Assembly: GCA_964651005.1 (NCBI GenBank)
Contig: CAZYVL010000013.1
Coordinates: 1-36,235 of the forward strand
Source: DATMFV01 sp964651005
GTDB taxonomy: Bacteria; Verrucomicrobiota; Verrucomicrobiia; Chthoniobacterales; Chthoniobacteraceae
Direction of reading: 5' to 3'
DNA length: 36,235 bases
Shown in pieces: positions 15,133 through 23,397 of the stretch. Every line of letters starts with the position of its first letter. Within the stretch, counting starts at the first letter, position 1. Below the pieces are notes generated by a model, which worked only from the letters and a program-made list of their open reading frames with translations, was not told the DNA's origin and ran no database searches. The translations under genes and the position numbers were made by a program.

Positions 15133-15861
15133 TCACCAGAAACCCCACTGGCCGGTCGCCATGATGTAAACGCCCAGCAGCAGGTTGGTCACGGCATGGG
15201 CGATCACGCAGGCGGCGAGGCTGCGGGTGCGCACGGCGATCAGGTTATAGAGCGCGCCCGTCGCGAGCGCGGCCCAGAAGTCCGGCCCCCAGTGCGCCAG
15301 CGCGAAGCAGAGCGTCACCGCCGCGAAGGAGAAGCGGCTTGCCGACCCCATCGGCAGGCTTTCGAAGTCCTCGCGGATCAGGTAGCGGAGCAGGAACCCC
15401 CGCCAGAAAATCTCCTCCAGCAGCGGCACTACCACCACCAGCCGCGCGAACCGGAACGCGAGGCTCGCCCAATAGAGCGGGGAGCCGGGGGGGAAGACGT
15501 TCGGGTCGAACCCCTCCAGACGCGGCGCTTTTCCAAACACCGCCTGGGGGGAAATCCAGATGCCTAGAACGAGAATTGCTATTCCTAGGGACCATGCCCA
15601 CTCTCCGCCCCGTTTTGGCCAATGCAGCGGGTAGCGCCGCCAGAACGCGGCGAGCAGCCCGGCGCAGAGCACCGTTTGCAGCGGAAAGATCCAGTATTTC
15701 GGCTCGGCGAGAAAGAATTCCGGCCGGCCCAGTTTCTGAAGAGCGCCCACCAGCGGGAGCAGCAGCATGAACGCGAGGAACGGAAAGCAAAAGGCGCGCA
15801 GCGCCGGGGTCAGGACCGGTTCCGGGACCGGAGGCGCGGCGGGCTTCGGGGTGGAGGGCAT
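15133..15861 (-). CDS. CAAX prenyl protease-related membrane protein (CPBP family, TIGR03008-like)
   Basis: This is a 242-residue intramembrane metalloprotease-like protein with about six hydrophobic segments. The Abi/CPBP signature is intact: EEIFWRGFLLR (E149, E150, R154), then ALAHW (H190) and CVIAHAVTNLLLGVYI (H222). The ending TGQWGFW and the LIREDFESLPMGSASRFSF stretch match the exosortase-associated CAAX-protease-related group (TIGR03008), as far as I can recall that family. Such proteins are often found near exosortases that process PEP-CTERM proteins; no exosortase is seen here. ATG 15861 (MPSTPKPAAPP) is preferred; the frame is open further upstream but runs into the start region of the + strand gene at 15964. 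The substrate is unknown. Confidence 0.85.
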   Translation of the reverse strand: MPSTPKPAAPPVPEPVLTPALRAFCFPFLAFMLLLPLVGALQKLGRPEFFLAEPKYWIFPLQTVLCAGLLAAFWRRYPLHWPKRGGEWAWSLGIAILVLGIWISPQAVFGKAPRLEGFDPNVFPPGSPLYWASLAFRFARLVVVVPLLEEIFWRGFLLRYLIREDFESLPMGSASRFSFAAVTLCFALAHWGPDFWAALATGALYNLIAVRTRSLAACVIAHAVTNLLLGVYIMATGQWGFW

Positions 15862-15963
15862 GGCGGGGGGGAGCGTTGGCCGGAGGTTTTCGGCGGGTCC
15901 GGCGGAGAATACCACTTTTCTTCCGCGCGTCACGGGGGCAAAACAGGGAGGGGGAAAATAATC

Positions 15964-16299
15964 ATGCCGCAAGAAGTCGATCCCGAAAAAATCCTCGCCG
16001 AGTTCGAGGCGGCGCGCCTGGCTGCCCAATCCCGCTCCGGTCGCTCCGGCCACTCCGGGCATCCGGCCTCCAGACGGCCACCCGTCGCGCTGATCGTGAC
16101 GCTCGGCCTCCTTCTCTTCGCCGTCGTCGCGCTCTGGATTCTCTCGGGGCTCCTCGGCGGGATGGCGAAGCCCAAACCTCCGCTCAAGGCCACCCCTGGC
16201 TCCGCCGCGCCATCAGCCAGCCGGAGCGCGGTGCCCCTTTTTTGTGAAGTTTCTCCTTTGCCGCGCCTTGCCGAAGTTCCTAAAATCCCCATCACCTGA
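15964..16299 (+). CDS. Small single-pass membrane protein upstream of pilM
   Basis: The 111-residue protein starts MPQEVDPEKILAEFEAARLA, an acidic amphipathic helix. A Ser/Gly/Arg linker encoded by a 9-bp tandem repeat follows, then one membrane helix (about 40-62, ALIVTLGLLLFAVVALWILSGLLGG) and a Pro/Ala-rich tail. The cytoplasmic N-terminus and lack of signal peptide suggest N-in topology. It ends 49 bases before pilM and is on the same strand, so it may belong to the pilus operon. I recognise no family. The last 40 residues are less protein-like, and the true end could differ. Confidence 0.6.
   Translation: MPQEVDPEKILAEFEAARLAAQSRSGRSGHSGHPASRRPPVALIVTLGLLLFAVVALWILSGLLGGMAKPKPPLKATPGSAAPSASRSAVPLFCEVSPLPRLAEVPKIPIT
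16033..16059. repeat. 9-bp tandem repeat inside the small membrane protein gene
   Basis: CGCTCCGGT, CGCTCCGGC and CACTCCGGG are three consecutive 9-bp units. They encode RSG-type tripeptides (RSGRSGHSG) in the linker before the membrane helix, in phase with the reading frame. Confidence 0.75.
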
Positions 16300-16348
16300 A
16301 CCGAACCGGCTGCGAATACCGGCTCCTCTCCGCTCATTTCCTCCTTTC

Positions 16349-17392
16349 ATGGCAAAACCACCCTCCAGCGCCATTGGCGTCGATCTAGGTCGGCGCGTGA
16401 TGAAGGCCGTGCTGCTCCAACGCAAGGGGAGCCGCGTGGCGCTCACCCGCTTCGCCACCCGCGAACTGCCGGTGGAACTCCAGAGCGTCGATGAACTGGC
16501 CGCCAACCTCAAGGCGCTGCTCCAGGCGCTCGGGGGGAGCGCCCGGGCGTGCGCCATCGCGGTCTCTTCCTCCGAGGCGTTCATCCGCATCGTCGAACAG
16601 CCCGGAATGGCCCCGGAAACCTTGCGCGACGCGCTCCGCTTCAACAGCCAGAGATTGCTCAACCAGGATTGCAAGGAGTTCGTGCTCGACTGCGATCTCC
16701 TCACCGCCGCCCCTGCCGCCGCCCCCGCCTCTCCCGGCGGCGCGAGTCCTTCGGTCCGTTACCTCGTCGGCGGCGTGCCCCGCGAACAGGTGCGGAGGAT
16801 TCATGAAGCGTGCGCGCGCACGAAAACCCCGGCCACGGCCCTCCAGCTCAGCCCGGTGGCGGTGTTCAACGCTTTCGAGTTCGCCAACCAGGAGACCTTC
16901 GACACGCAAGGCTTCGTCCTCGTCGATACCGGGCACCGCTCCACGGAGATCCTCGTCGGCGCCCGGCAGGAGCTGATCCTGGCGCGTACCCTGGAGTACG
17001 GCGGCAACCAGCTTGTCGAGGAGTTGATCTGCCACGGCGCTTCCGGGCCGGAGGAAGTCGCGCAGGCGCTCGCCGAGGAAGAGGTGTTGACCGTGGAGAA
17101 CGCGCGCCTCTCGCTGACGGAGCTGGTGCGCTCCATCAGTTCGTCCATCGGCTTCGTCGAGGCGCGTTACGAGGTGACGATCCCGAGGGTGTTCCTCTCC
17201 GGCGGCCTGGCGAAATCGCCCGCCGTCCGCAGGATTCTCTCGGAGGAACTCCAGCTCCCGTGCGAAATCTGGAACCCCTTTGCCAAGTGCGACATCGCCC
17301 TGCCCGCAGCGCGCAAGGCCGAGCTGGAGCCGGAGTGGCCCACGCTCGCCGGGGCGTGCGGGGCGGCGGCGGAAATCCTCAGAGGACATTGA
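16349..17392 (+). CDS. pilM: Type IV pilus assembly actin-like ATPase PilM
   Basis: PilM is the cytoplasmic actin-fold protein of the type IV pilus (or related secretion) alignment complex and binds the N-terminus of PilN. The 347-residue protein starts MAKPPSSAIGVDLGRRVMKAVLL, the phosphate-1 loop of the FtsA/MreB fold. It contains GFVLVDTGHRSTEILV (phosphate-2) and RVFLSGGLAKSPAVRRIL near the C-terminus, as in PilM. ATG 16349 gives a proper start; the frame is open upstream but overlaps the preceding gene. A Pro/Ala-rich insertion (about residues 118-132) interrupts the core. pilN follows after 13 bases. Confidence 0.9.
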   Translation: MAKPPSSAIGVDLGRRVMKAVLLQRKGSRVALTRFATRELPVELQSVDELAANLKALLQALGGSARACAIAVSSSEAFIRIVEQPGMAPETLRDALRFNSQRLLNQDCKEFVLDCDLLTAAPAAAPASPGGASPSVRYLVGGVPREQVRRIHEACARTKTPATALQLSPVAVFNAFEFANQETFDTQGFVLVDTGHRSTEILVGARQELILARTLEYGGNQLVEELICHGASGPEEVAQALAEEEVLTVENARLSLTELVRSISSSIGFVEARYEVTIPRVFLSGGLAKSPAVRRILSEELQLPCEIWNPFAKCDIALPAARKAELEPEWPTLAGACGAAAEILRGH

Positions 17393-17405
17393 AAGGCTGG
17401 AACCG

Positions 17406-18095
17406 ATGGCACTTCATCTTAATTTTTACCACGAAATCGAACGCGAGGCCCAGGCCCGGGCGCGCGATCCCTTCAAGCTGGCGGCCCTGGGCGGTGTGGT
17501 GGTGGCGGTTCTCCTGGTCGGCTACTATTTCCAGCGTGGCCGCGCCGTGAGCGCCGACGAATCCCGGCTCGCCGCCATGCAGGCGGACTGGGCGAAACTC
17601 GAACCGGCCAAGGCCACGGCCAAGAAACGCGAAACCGAACTTTTCAACCTGCAAAAGCGCAACAAGGCGCTGGTGCAACGCCTCCAGGGGCGCTTTTACT
17701 GGGCCCCGCTCCTGGCGAAGATCGCCGCGGCCACGCCGCCCACCGTGCAGATCATGACGTTGACCGGGGAGTGCCGCAGCGCCTCCTCCGTCGGGTTGAC
17801 GCTGGTGGGCATCGCCGCCGGGCCGCAGCCGCGCAGCGCGGCGGAAGACTTCCGGCGCGCGCTGGAGAAGGAGATCGGCGAGCGGTTCCCCGGCGTCAGC
17901 GTCGATTTCGAGCGGGCCAACTCCCTGGAGGAAACCGGCGAGAACGTCGAATGGGAGGGGCAGGCGCTCCCCACCGCGCGCTTCTCGATCCGCCTCGTTT
18001 TTGACCCACGCCCGCCGAAAGCGGCACCCCCGAGTACTCACAATGCTCACAATGCTCAGAGTGCTCAAAAAGCCCAGGGAGGCAAAAAGCCATGA
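17406..18095 (+). CDS. pilN: Type IV pilus inner-membrane protein PilN-like
   Basis: The 229-residue protein has a short cytoplasmic N-terminus containing LHLNFYHEIE (the PilN tail normally binds PilM), one membrane helix (about 25-43), a coiled-coil segment and a periplasmic ferredoxin-like domain. Identification rests on this layout and on its place between pilM and pilO, since PilN sequences diverge widely. The last 20 residues (Asn/Ala/His/Gln-rich, ending GGKKP) are encoded by a degenerate 9-bp tandem repeat and may be a recent extension. The stop overlaps the next start by four bases (ATGA), implying translational coupling. Confidence 0.82.
   Translation: MALHLNFYHEIEREAQARARDPFKLAALGGVVVAVLLVGYYFQRGRAVSADESRLAAMQADWAKLEPAKATAKKRETELFNLQKRNKALVQRLQGRFYWAPLLAKIAAATPPTVQIMTLTGECRSASSVGLTLVGIAAGPQPRSAAEDFRRALEKEIGERFPGVSVDFERANSLEETGENVEWEGQALPTARFSIRLVFDPRPPKAAPPSTHNAHNAQSAQKAQGGKKP
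18036..18080. repeat. Degenerate 9-bp tandem repeat in the pilN 3' end
   Basis: ACTCACAAT, GCTCACAAT, GCTCAGAGT, GCTCAAAAA and GCCCAGGGA are five successive 9-bp units of decreasing similarity. They encode the Asn/Ala/Gln-rich C-terminal tail of the PilN-like protein. Confidence 0.75.
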
Positions 18096-18652
18096 ATCTC
18101 TCCAAGGACCAAATCCAGAAGATCCTCCTCGGGGTGATCGTCGTCGTCGCGGCCCTCTACGCGTACTTCACGATGCTCCTTGGGCCGCTCGGCGAGCGCC
18201 AGCGCAAAGCCGTGGCGTTGATGGAGGATCTGGAGCCGAAGATCAAGGACGCGAACATCCAGCTCACCCGCGTCCGGGGGCTGGAAAAGGGCGACCCGAA
18301 CGCCGCCGCCGCCAAGCGCGCGCGCGAGGTGATCGCGGCCAAGATCCCCACCGGGGCGGCCATCGTCTGGCTGCCGCAGCGGCTCACCGATTTCTTCTCC
18401 AGCCACGGCATCGCGAAAAGCGAATTCAAGCTCCAGACCGAGGGGGACGACCCGGACCTGAGGGAATACCGCTGGACGCAGTGGAACGTCGATCTCCCCG
18501 AGGTTGAATTCGGGCCGCTTGCCTCCGCGCTCGCGGCGTTGGAAAACCAGGAGGCGCTCACCCAGATCACCTTTCTCAAGCTGGAGATGAAGCCCGACAA
18601 CGTGCAGTTCCAAAGCGCCACGCTCAAGCTGCGGACCCTGGCCAAAAAATGA
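18092..18652 (+). CDS. pilO: Type IV pilus inner-membrane protein PilO-like
   Basis: The 186-residue protein has a short N-terminus, one membrane helix (about 11-31, ILLGVIVVVAALYAYFTMLLG) and a periplasmic part with a coiled-coil (about 35-75) followed by an alpha/beta domain. This is the PilO plan; PilO pairs with PilN in the periplasm and links the inner-membrane platform to PilP and the secretin. It overlaps pilN and the following gene by four bases each, so the three are translated as a unit. The call rests on position and topology more than on motifs. Confidence 0.8.
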   Translation: MNLSKDQIQKILLGVIVVVAALYAYFTMLLGPLGERQRKAVALMEDLEPKIKDANIQLTRVRGLEKGDPNAAAAKRAREVIAAKIPTGAAIVWLPQRLTDFFSSHGIAKSEFKLQTEGDDPDLREYRWTQWNVDLPEVEFGPLASALAALENQEALTQITFLKLEMKPDNVQFQSATLKLRTLAKK

Positions 18653-19089
18653 AAACGACGCTCCCGCTTCTCCTCTCCCTCTTCGCGGTTTCCGTCCTCC
18701 CCCGGGCCGGAGCGCAAAACGTCGAGGATCTCCAGATCAAGACGCGCTCCGTCTACGCGGCGGACCCGGCGGCGCGCAATCCGTTCTGGCCCATCGGGTG
18801 GAAAAAACAGGAGCCGGTCGCGACCGACGTGGTGGCGCCCCGCCCGGTGCCGACCGTCTCGGACGCCTTCTTCCGGCCCGAACGCTTCGTCGTCACCAGC
18901 ATCTCCATCGGCCTGCTGCCGCTGGCGATGATTAACGGAAGATCGTACGGGGAAGGGGAGTTCATCCGGCTCGACGGCGGGGCGAGCGTGCAGATCGTCT
19001 CGATCCGCGACGGCCAGGTGACGCTTCGCTTCCGGGAAAAGACCATCGTGGTGAAAATCCAGGAAGCGGCGGGAAGCAAACCCCGCTAG
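18649..19089 (+). CDS. Secreted PilP/GspC-like pilus accessory protein
   Basis: This 146-residue protein has a signal peptide (MKTTLPLLLSLFAVSVLPRAGAQ). A mature part contains the phrase ARNPFWPIGW, like the linker of PilP and GspB/C-type proteins, then a small beta-rich domain (about 78-138) with SIGLLPLAMINGRSYGEGEFI and VQIVSIRDGQVTLRF, characteristic of the homology-region fold that docks onto a secretin. It is coupled to the pilO-like gene by an ATGA overlap. In pil operons the next gene is usually the secretin pilQ, but a 100-N gap starts two bases after the stop. The exact family (PilP versus GspC/B type) is uncertain. Confidence 0.7.
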   Translation: MKTTLPLLLSLFAVSVLPRAGAQNVEDLQIKTRSVYAADPAARNPFWPIGWKKQEPVATDVVAPRPVPTVSDAFFRPERFVVTSISIGLLPLAMINGRSYGEGEFIRLDGGASVQIVSIRDGQVTLRFREKTIVVKIQEAAGSKPR

Positions 19090-19091
19090 TC

Positions 19092-19191
19092 NNNNNNNNN
19101 NNNNNNNNNNNNNNNNNNNNNNNNNNNNNNNNNNNNNNNNNNNNNNNNNNNNNNNNNNNNNNNNNNNNNNNNNNNNNNNNNNNNNNNNNNN
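19092..19191. other. Assembly gap (100 N)
   Basis: A run of exactly 100 N between the pil operon (+) and a truncated membrane protein gene (-). The true distance, and any genes in between, are unknown. Confidence 0.98.
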
Positions 19192-20826
19192 CCCCCAGAA
19201 AAGATAATCGACGCCAAGCGCGCGCGCCCGCTCCTGCCAGCCTGGTTCGCCGCGCAGCAGGCTCTCCAGGGCGGCCTTGTTCGCCTTGTAGCGGATGCCG
19301 TGGCTTGAAAGATGCCCCTCGTACCCTTCCACGACTTTGCGCCCCAGCAGCAGAAGCGGGTGGTTGTAAGTCGGGGCGCAGGCAAAGGTGGCCGTGGCGG
19401 GGAGCCGGGCGAGGGGGCCTTGGAGCAGGTCTAGTTCGCGCCGTTGGGCGAGCGTGTGCCCGGTATGGCTGCGGTCGATCCCGCCCGCCAGCGAGACGAA
19501 CCCGGAGAAAAACAGCAGCACGCAGAGCGCCGCTCGCAGCCACGGTCCCGTCGCCCGGAGCATCGCCCAGAGCGCGGGGAGAACCGCCAGGTAGCACCAG
19601 AGGAAAATCTTCGTGTTGTCCCATTCCCACGGCGCGAACATGACGAAACAGCCGATCAGGAAAAGGGCGAGCGCCGGGAGCACCATCGCCGTCTGCCCCG
19701 CCAGCTCTCGCCCGTTTCCCTTGCGCCCCCTCTCCCAAAACCAGAGCAGAAGCGCGAGGACACAAAACGGCAGGATGCCGAAGTTCTCCAGCCAGAAGGC
19801 AAGCGGGTCGCGCCCCTCCTGCATCCAGCCCGGTTTGAGATAAATGAGGCCGCCGCTCCGGAAGCCGTCCGTCAAGAGCCAGACGAGCGCCGTGGCGGGG
19901 ACGAACGCCCAGCCGACCAGCCGCACGAGGGAGGCCCGGAACCCCGGTTCCCCCCGCCAGAGCGGGCCGCACCAGGAGAGCAGGAACCAGCTGCCGAGCA
20001 TGACGGAGAGGAAGAGGAACGTGTGGAGATGGAAGATCGGCATCGTGCCGTAGAGCAGCACTTCGATCCAGAGCGGCAGCCCCCGTTCGCGTCGGAAAAA
20101 GCGCGCCCGCCAGCTCCAGAGCAGCGTCAGCCCGGCAGGGATGGCATAGAGCAGCCCGCGCTGCGTGACGAAGAGAGCGAGCGGGATGCTTTTCCACGCC
20201 ATCTCCGACTGGAAATCCTCCAGGTGGCCCGTTTGGAAAATCCGCCACCCCGCCAGGCCGCCGTTAAAGAGAAACCCCGCGAGCACGAACGGCCCGCCCC
20301 AGCGCCAGAGCAGCAGGCCGGTCGCCGCCGCCCCGGCCAGCCCCACCCAGATGAACCCCCGGAAGAGATCGGCCCCGGACCCGAGCAGCAGCGCGTTGAA
20401 GAGGTCCACGCCGAAGGGGTAGCGGAGCGGCTCCGCCGCGTAGATCGGGTTCTGCGGCCAGAAAGGGATTCCGCTGGCGAGATAGCGGGTGAAGGTGCAG
20501 TGGAGCGAGAGATCGCCGAGATTATTCGGAGAGAGGAAAGCGACCTCCCCGTGCCGGAAGTAGACCAGCCAGCAGAACGCCCGAAGCGAAAAGAGCGCGA
20601 AGACGATCACCACGCCCCACGCGATCGGGCCGTGCGGCGGCTTCGTCTCCCACTCCGGCCCCGTTTTTCGGGAGAGCGAGAACCACGCGAGAAGACCCAC
20701 CGCGCCGCCCGCCGCGAGGGAAGCGCGCGCGGAAGCCGCCCCCAGCCCGCCGCCCGCCCAGCCGAGTGCCAGAGCGGCGATCACGGCGGAAGCCACGGCG
20801 ACGAGGAGCGAAACGACGCCTTTCAT
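19192..20826 (-). CDS. Large multi-pass membrane protein, glycosyltransferase-like (3' end in gap)
   Basis: The visible 545 residues contain about 10-12 hydrophobic segments. A first periplasmic loop carries VAFLSPNNLGDLSLHCTFTRYLASG, including an acidic residue in the position where GT-C glycosyltransferases keep their catalytic Asp. This architecture is that of polyprenyl-phosphate-sugar-dependent membrane glycosyltransferases. The soluble C-terminal part is beginning (VDYLFWG) when the gap cuts it. The gene starts 3 bases after the stop of the Agl23-like gene, so the two are surely one operon. I cannot name a specific family. Confidence 0.75.
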
Positions 20827-20829
20827 GGT

Positions 20830-22497
20830 TTACCGAAGCAGGTTGGCATCGGCGTTAGCGTCGGTGTTGGCAGCGTCTGTGGTGTCCACGGGCTGGGGCA
20901 CGAACTCCGGGGTCCGGTCCGGGAAGAAGGGGGCGAAGCGTTCCGCGTCGAAATAGAGCCGCCCCGCCGCCAGCCCGTCGCGAAGCTGGAACGGCTCGGA
21001 AAAGTAGCGCCGCCTCAGCCGCGCCTCCACCTCGGCGATCCGCGTCTGCTCCACCACCAGGAACGCCGCGTCCATCTCCGCCGGAAGCTCCTCCCCGCTA
21101 TACTCGATGTCGGTGAAATCCCCCAGCACCCACGGGAGCGGATGGCAGCCGGAGTTGGAGAGCGCGAGCCACCCGCGCAAGTGGTAGGCCGCCGGATCTT
21201 GCGCGACGAGCCATTCCAGCGGCCGGGTCAGCTTGAAGAAGTCATCCGTCGTCTGGACGTAGACGTAGCGTTCCTTCGGGTCCGTGGGGTGGAAGAAATT
21301 GAGCCGCACCGTGATCCACGCCGAGACGCCCAGGAGCGCGGTGGCGATGGCGGCCACGGTGGCGGTGCCCGCCCGGGCAAAGCGGCGCGGCAGCCTGTCG
21401 CGAAGCCGCAGCGCCGTCTCCACGGCCTCCCCGAAAAGGAAGAAAAACGGCCAGAGGATCGAAATGATGCACCACGGCGTTTTGTAGGAGACGAGGCTGT
21501 AGGCGGTCAGCGTCCCGCAACCGTAGATCGCCAGCAGCCGCGAGAGCCGGTTCATCCCGGGCCAGAGCGCGCGGAGGCTGAAGGCGATGCCGAGCAGGGC
21601 GGGCCATTCGTAGCGGCACAGCAGCCGCAGCCAGTAGTCCCACTCCTTGCTGTGCCCGCTCCCCGCCATGCCGGTGTGCGTCCAGATCGCCAGGGTTTGC
21701 CCCAGCCCCGCGAGCGAGGAGAAGTCGAGAAACCCGCCGGAGTAGAAAAAGAGCAACGCGAGCGCGCCCATTGCCGCGACATCCCAGAGCATCCGCCGCG
21801 TCCACTGCCGGGGCGCGGCGACGTCCATCCCCGGTGCCGAGGGCGAGAACCGTTCCAGCCCCCAGAGCGTGATTGCGGCGAGGCCGAAGGCGACCAGGTG
21901 GATCACGTACGTCTCCTTGGTCAGGATCATCAGCGTGACGCCCATGCCCGCCGCCCAAAGCCCCCGGGCCGAACCGCGCGTCCAAAGCTCCGCCACGCCC
22001 CAGACGCCGAGCACCATCGCGAAGACAAGCCACGCCTCGTGGATCGCATACCGGGAGTAAAAGACCATTCCGGGCGAGATCGCGAACGCCAGCGCGGCAA
22101 GCGCGCAGACGCGCCACGGGAGGAAACGGCGGTACTGGAGCACCAGCCAGACCGTGGCGAGATTGATCAGCACCAGCGGCAGCCGGAACACGACGATGCT
22201 CCGCCCAAAGAGCGTCTGGGCCAGGAAGAGGATGTAGAAATGGAACGGCCCGTGGTAGTTGCCCGGGTCGTAGTGGTAGAAGCCAGTGCGCGTCATCTGG
22301 TCCACGAACCAGCCGTTGACCCCTTCGTCAAAGTGCGGCGGCTTCATCCCGAGCCAGAGAAGCCGCAGCCCCGCCGCGAGGCCGAGGATCAGCCAGGTCG
22401 TCAGGTTTTGCCACTGGCGTGCCGCCGGGGCGGGGAGCGGGCTATCAGAGCCGGGGGCGGCGGGCGGATGGGCCGTGCGCGGGGAAGGTTCGGTCAT
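20830..22497 (-). CDS. Agl23-like membrane protein (TIGR03663 family, flippase-associated/GT39-like)
   Basis: This 555-residue protein has about 11 membrane helices and belongs to the GT-C/PMT-like superfamily. The N-terminal loop has HFDEGVNGWFVDQM and YHYDPGNYHGPFHFY, which I recognise as the signature of TIGR03663 proteins (in Haloferax, Agl23 is linked to the flippase of the dolichol-phosphate oligosaccharide pathway). The acidic HFDEG loop matches the catalytic loop of GT-C enzymes. The C-terminal soluble domain (about 400-555) ends with an Asn/Asp/Ala repeat (NTDANADAN) encoded by a 12-bp repeat. It is followed at once by another membrane protein gene and is divergent from an Alg5-like glycosyltransferase, so all three may act on a lipid-linked sugar. 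Confidence 0.8.
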   Translation of the reverse strand: MTEPSPRTAHPPAAPGSDSPLPAPAARQWQNLTTWLILGLAAGLRLLWLGMKPPHFDEGVNGWFVDQMTRTGFYHYDPGNYHGPFHFYILFLAQTLFGRSIVVFRLPLVLINLATVWLVLQYRRFLPWRVCALAALAFAISPGMVFYSRYAIHEAWLVFAMVLGVWGVAELWTRGSARGLWAAGMGVTLMILTKETYVIHLVAFGLAAITLWGLERFSPSAPGMDVAAPRQWTRRMLWDVAAMGALALLFFYSGGFLDFSSLAGLGQTLAIWTHTGMAGSGHSKEWDYWLRLLCRYEWPALLGIAFSLRALWPGMNRLSRLLAIYGCGTLTAYSLVSYKTPWCIISILWPFFFLFGEAVETALRLRDRLPRRFARAGTATVAAIATALLGVSAWITVRLNFFHPTDPKERYVYVQTTDDFFKLTRPLEWLVAQDPAAYHLRGWLALSNSGCHPLPWVLGDFTDIEYSGEELPAEMDAAFLVVEQTRIAEVEARLRRRYFSEPFQLRDGLAAGRLYFDAERFAPFFPDRTPEFVPQPVDTTDAANTDANADANLLR

Positions 22498-22635
22498 GCA
22501 AAAAGGAAAAAGGGTTGCCTGCCGCGCCGTGCCCCGGCCATTCTCCGGGGCCTCACGATTCGTATCCGGGCGGTTTTGGAAGGAACGAGGCGGTTGGCGA
22601 AGCAGTTTTCAAGACGTTGACGATGTTTTAACGCA

Positions 22636-23397
22636 ATGGACGGTCCTGATCTTAGCATCGTGATCCCCGCTTTCAACGAAGAGCGGCGGCTGCCGGAGAG
22701 CCTCCGGCAGCTCGCGGCGTTTTGCAACGCGCTGGAAAACAGATCGTGGGAGGCGCTCATCATCGTGGAAAAAAGCGGGGACCGGACGCTCGACTTAGCG
22801 AATGCCGCCGCCCGCCGCCAAGCCAATTTTCGCGTCGTGGATACGGGTGTTCACCGGGGCAAGGGAGCCGCCGTCCGGCGCGGCGTGCAAGAGGCCAGGG
22901 GGGAGATCCTCTTTTTCATGGACGCGGACCTGAGCGTTCCCCTGGAGGAAGTGACGGCTTTTCTCCGCGCCTTCCGCGAGCACCCGGAGGCGGACCTCCT
23001 CGTCGGGAGCCGCAAGCACACCGGGAGCCAAATCCTCCGGCGGCAGAGCTGGCTGAGGCAGCGGATGGGGGAAATCTTCAACTGGATTTTGCGCCGCGTG
23101 GCGGGCATCCGCGTGCGCGATACCCAGTGCGGCTTCAAGGCGTTCCGCCGCCCGGCGGCGCGGGCGATCTTCGCACGGCAGCAGATCGACGGTTTCGCCT
23201 TCGACGTGGAGGTGTTGCTGCTGGCGGAGCAGCTCGGCTACGTCACGCGGGAGCTGCCGGTGCGTTGGATCAATTCCCCGGACTCGCGGGTGAACATCGT
23301 CCGCGACAGCCTTCGGATGTTCCGCGACGCCTTGCGCGTGCGCCGCCTTGTGCGCGCGGCTACTCGTACCGCAGCGCCTCGATCGGATCGAGATTAG
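22636..23397 (+). CDS. Glycosyltransferase family 2, Alg5/DPM-like polyprenyl-phosphate sugar transferase
   Basis: The 253-residue protein is a GT-A enzyme resembling dolichyl-phosphate beta-glucosyltransferase (Alg5). SIVIPAFNEERRLPESL opens the nucleotide-sugar domain. HRGKGAAVRRGV, the metal-binding FFMDADLSV, VGSRKHTGS and TQCGFKAF follow, then GFAFDVEVLLLAEQLGY. The usual DDGS triad is replaced by VEKSGDRT, a variant also seen in some Alg5-like enzymes. There are no membrane helices except perhaps weak amphipathic ones, so it should work at the cytoplasmic face, loading a sugar onto a polyprenyl phosphate. It is divergent from the Agl23-like gene (138-base spacer), and its 3' end overlaps the convergent MacB-type permease gene by 38 bases. 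Confidence 0.88.
   Translation: MDGPDLSIVIPAFNEERRLPESLRQLAAFCNALENRSWEALIIVEKSGDRTLDLANAAARRQANFRVVDTGVHRGKGAAVRRGVQEARGEILFFMDADLSVPLEEVTAFLRAFREHPEADLLVGSRKHTGSQILRRQSWLRQRMGEIFNWILRRVAGIRVRDTQCGFKAFRRPAARAIFARQQIDGFAFDVEVLLLAEQLGYVTRELPVRWINSPDSRVNIVRDSLRMFRDALRVRRLVRAATRTAAPRSDRD

Noticed and set aside
19444..22620. A very long open frame on the + strand (over 1000 codons) opposite the two membrane protein genes.
   Set aside because: It is antisense to genes with clear family motifs and is rich in Arg, Glu, Pro and Gly, typical of GC-rich shadow frames.
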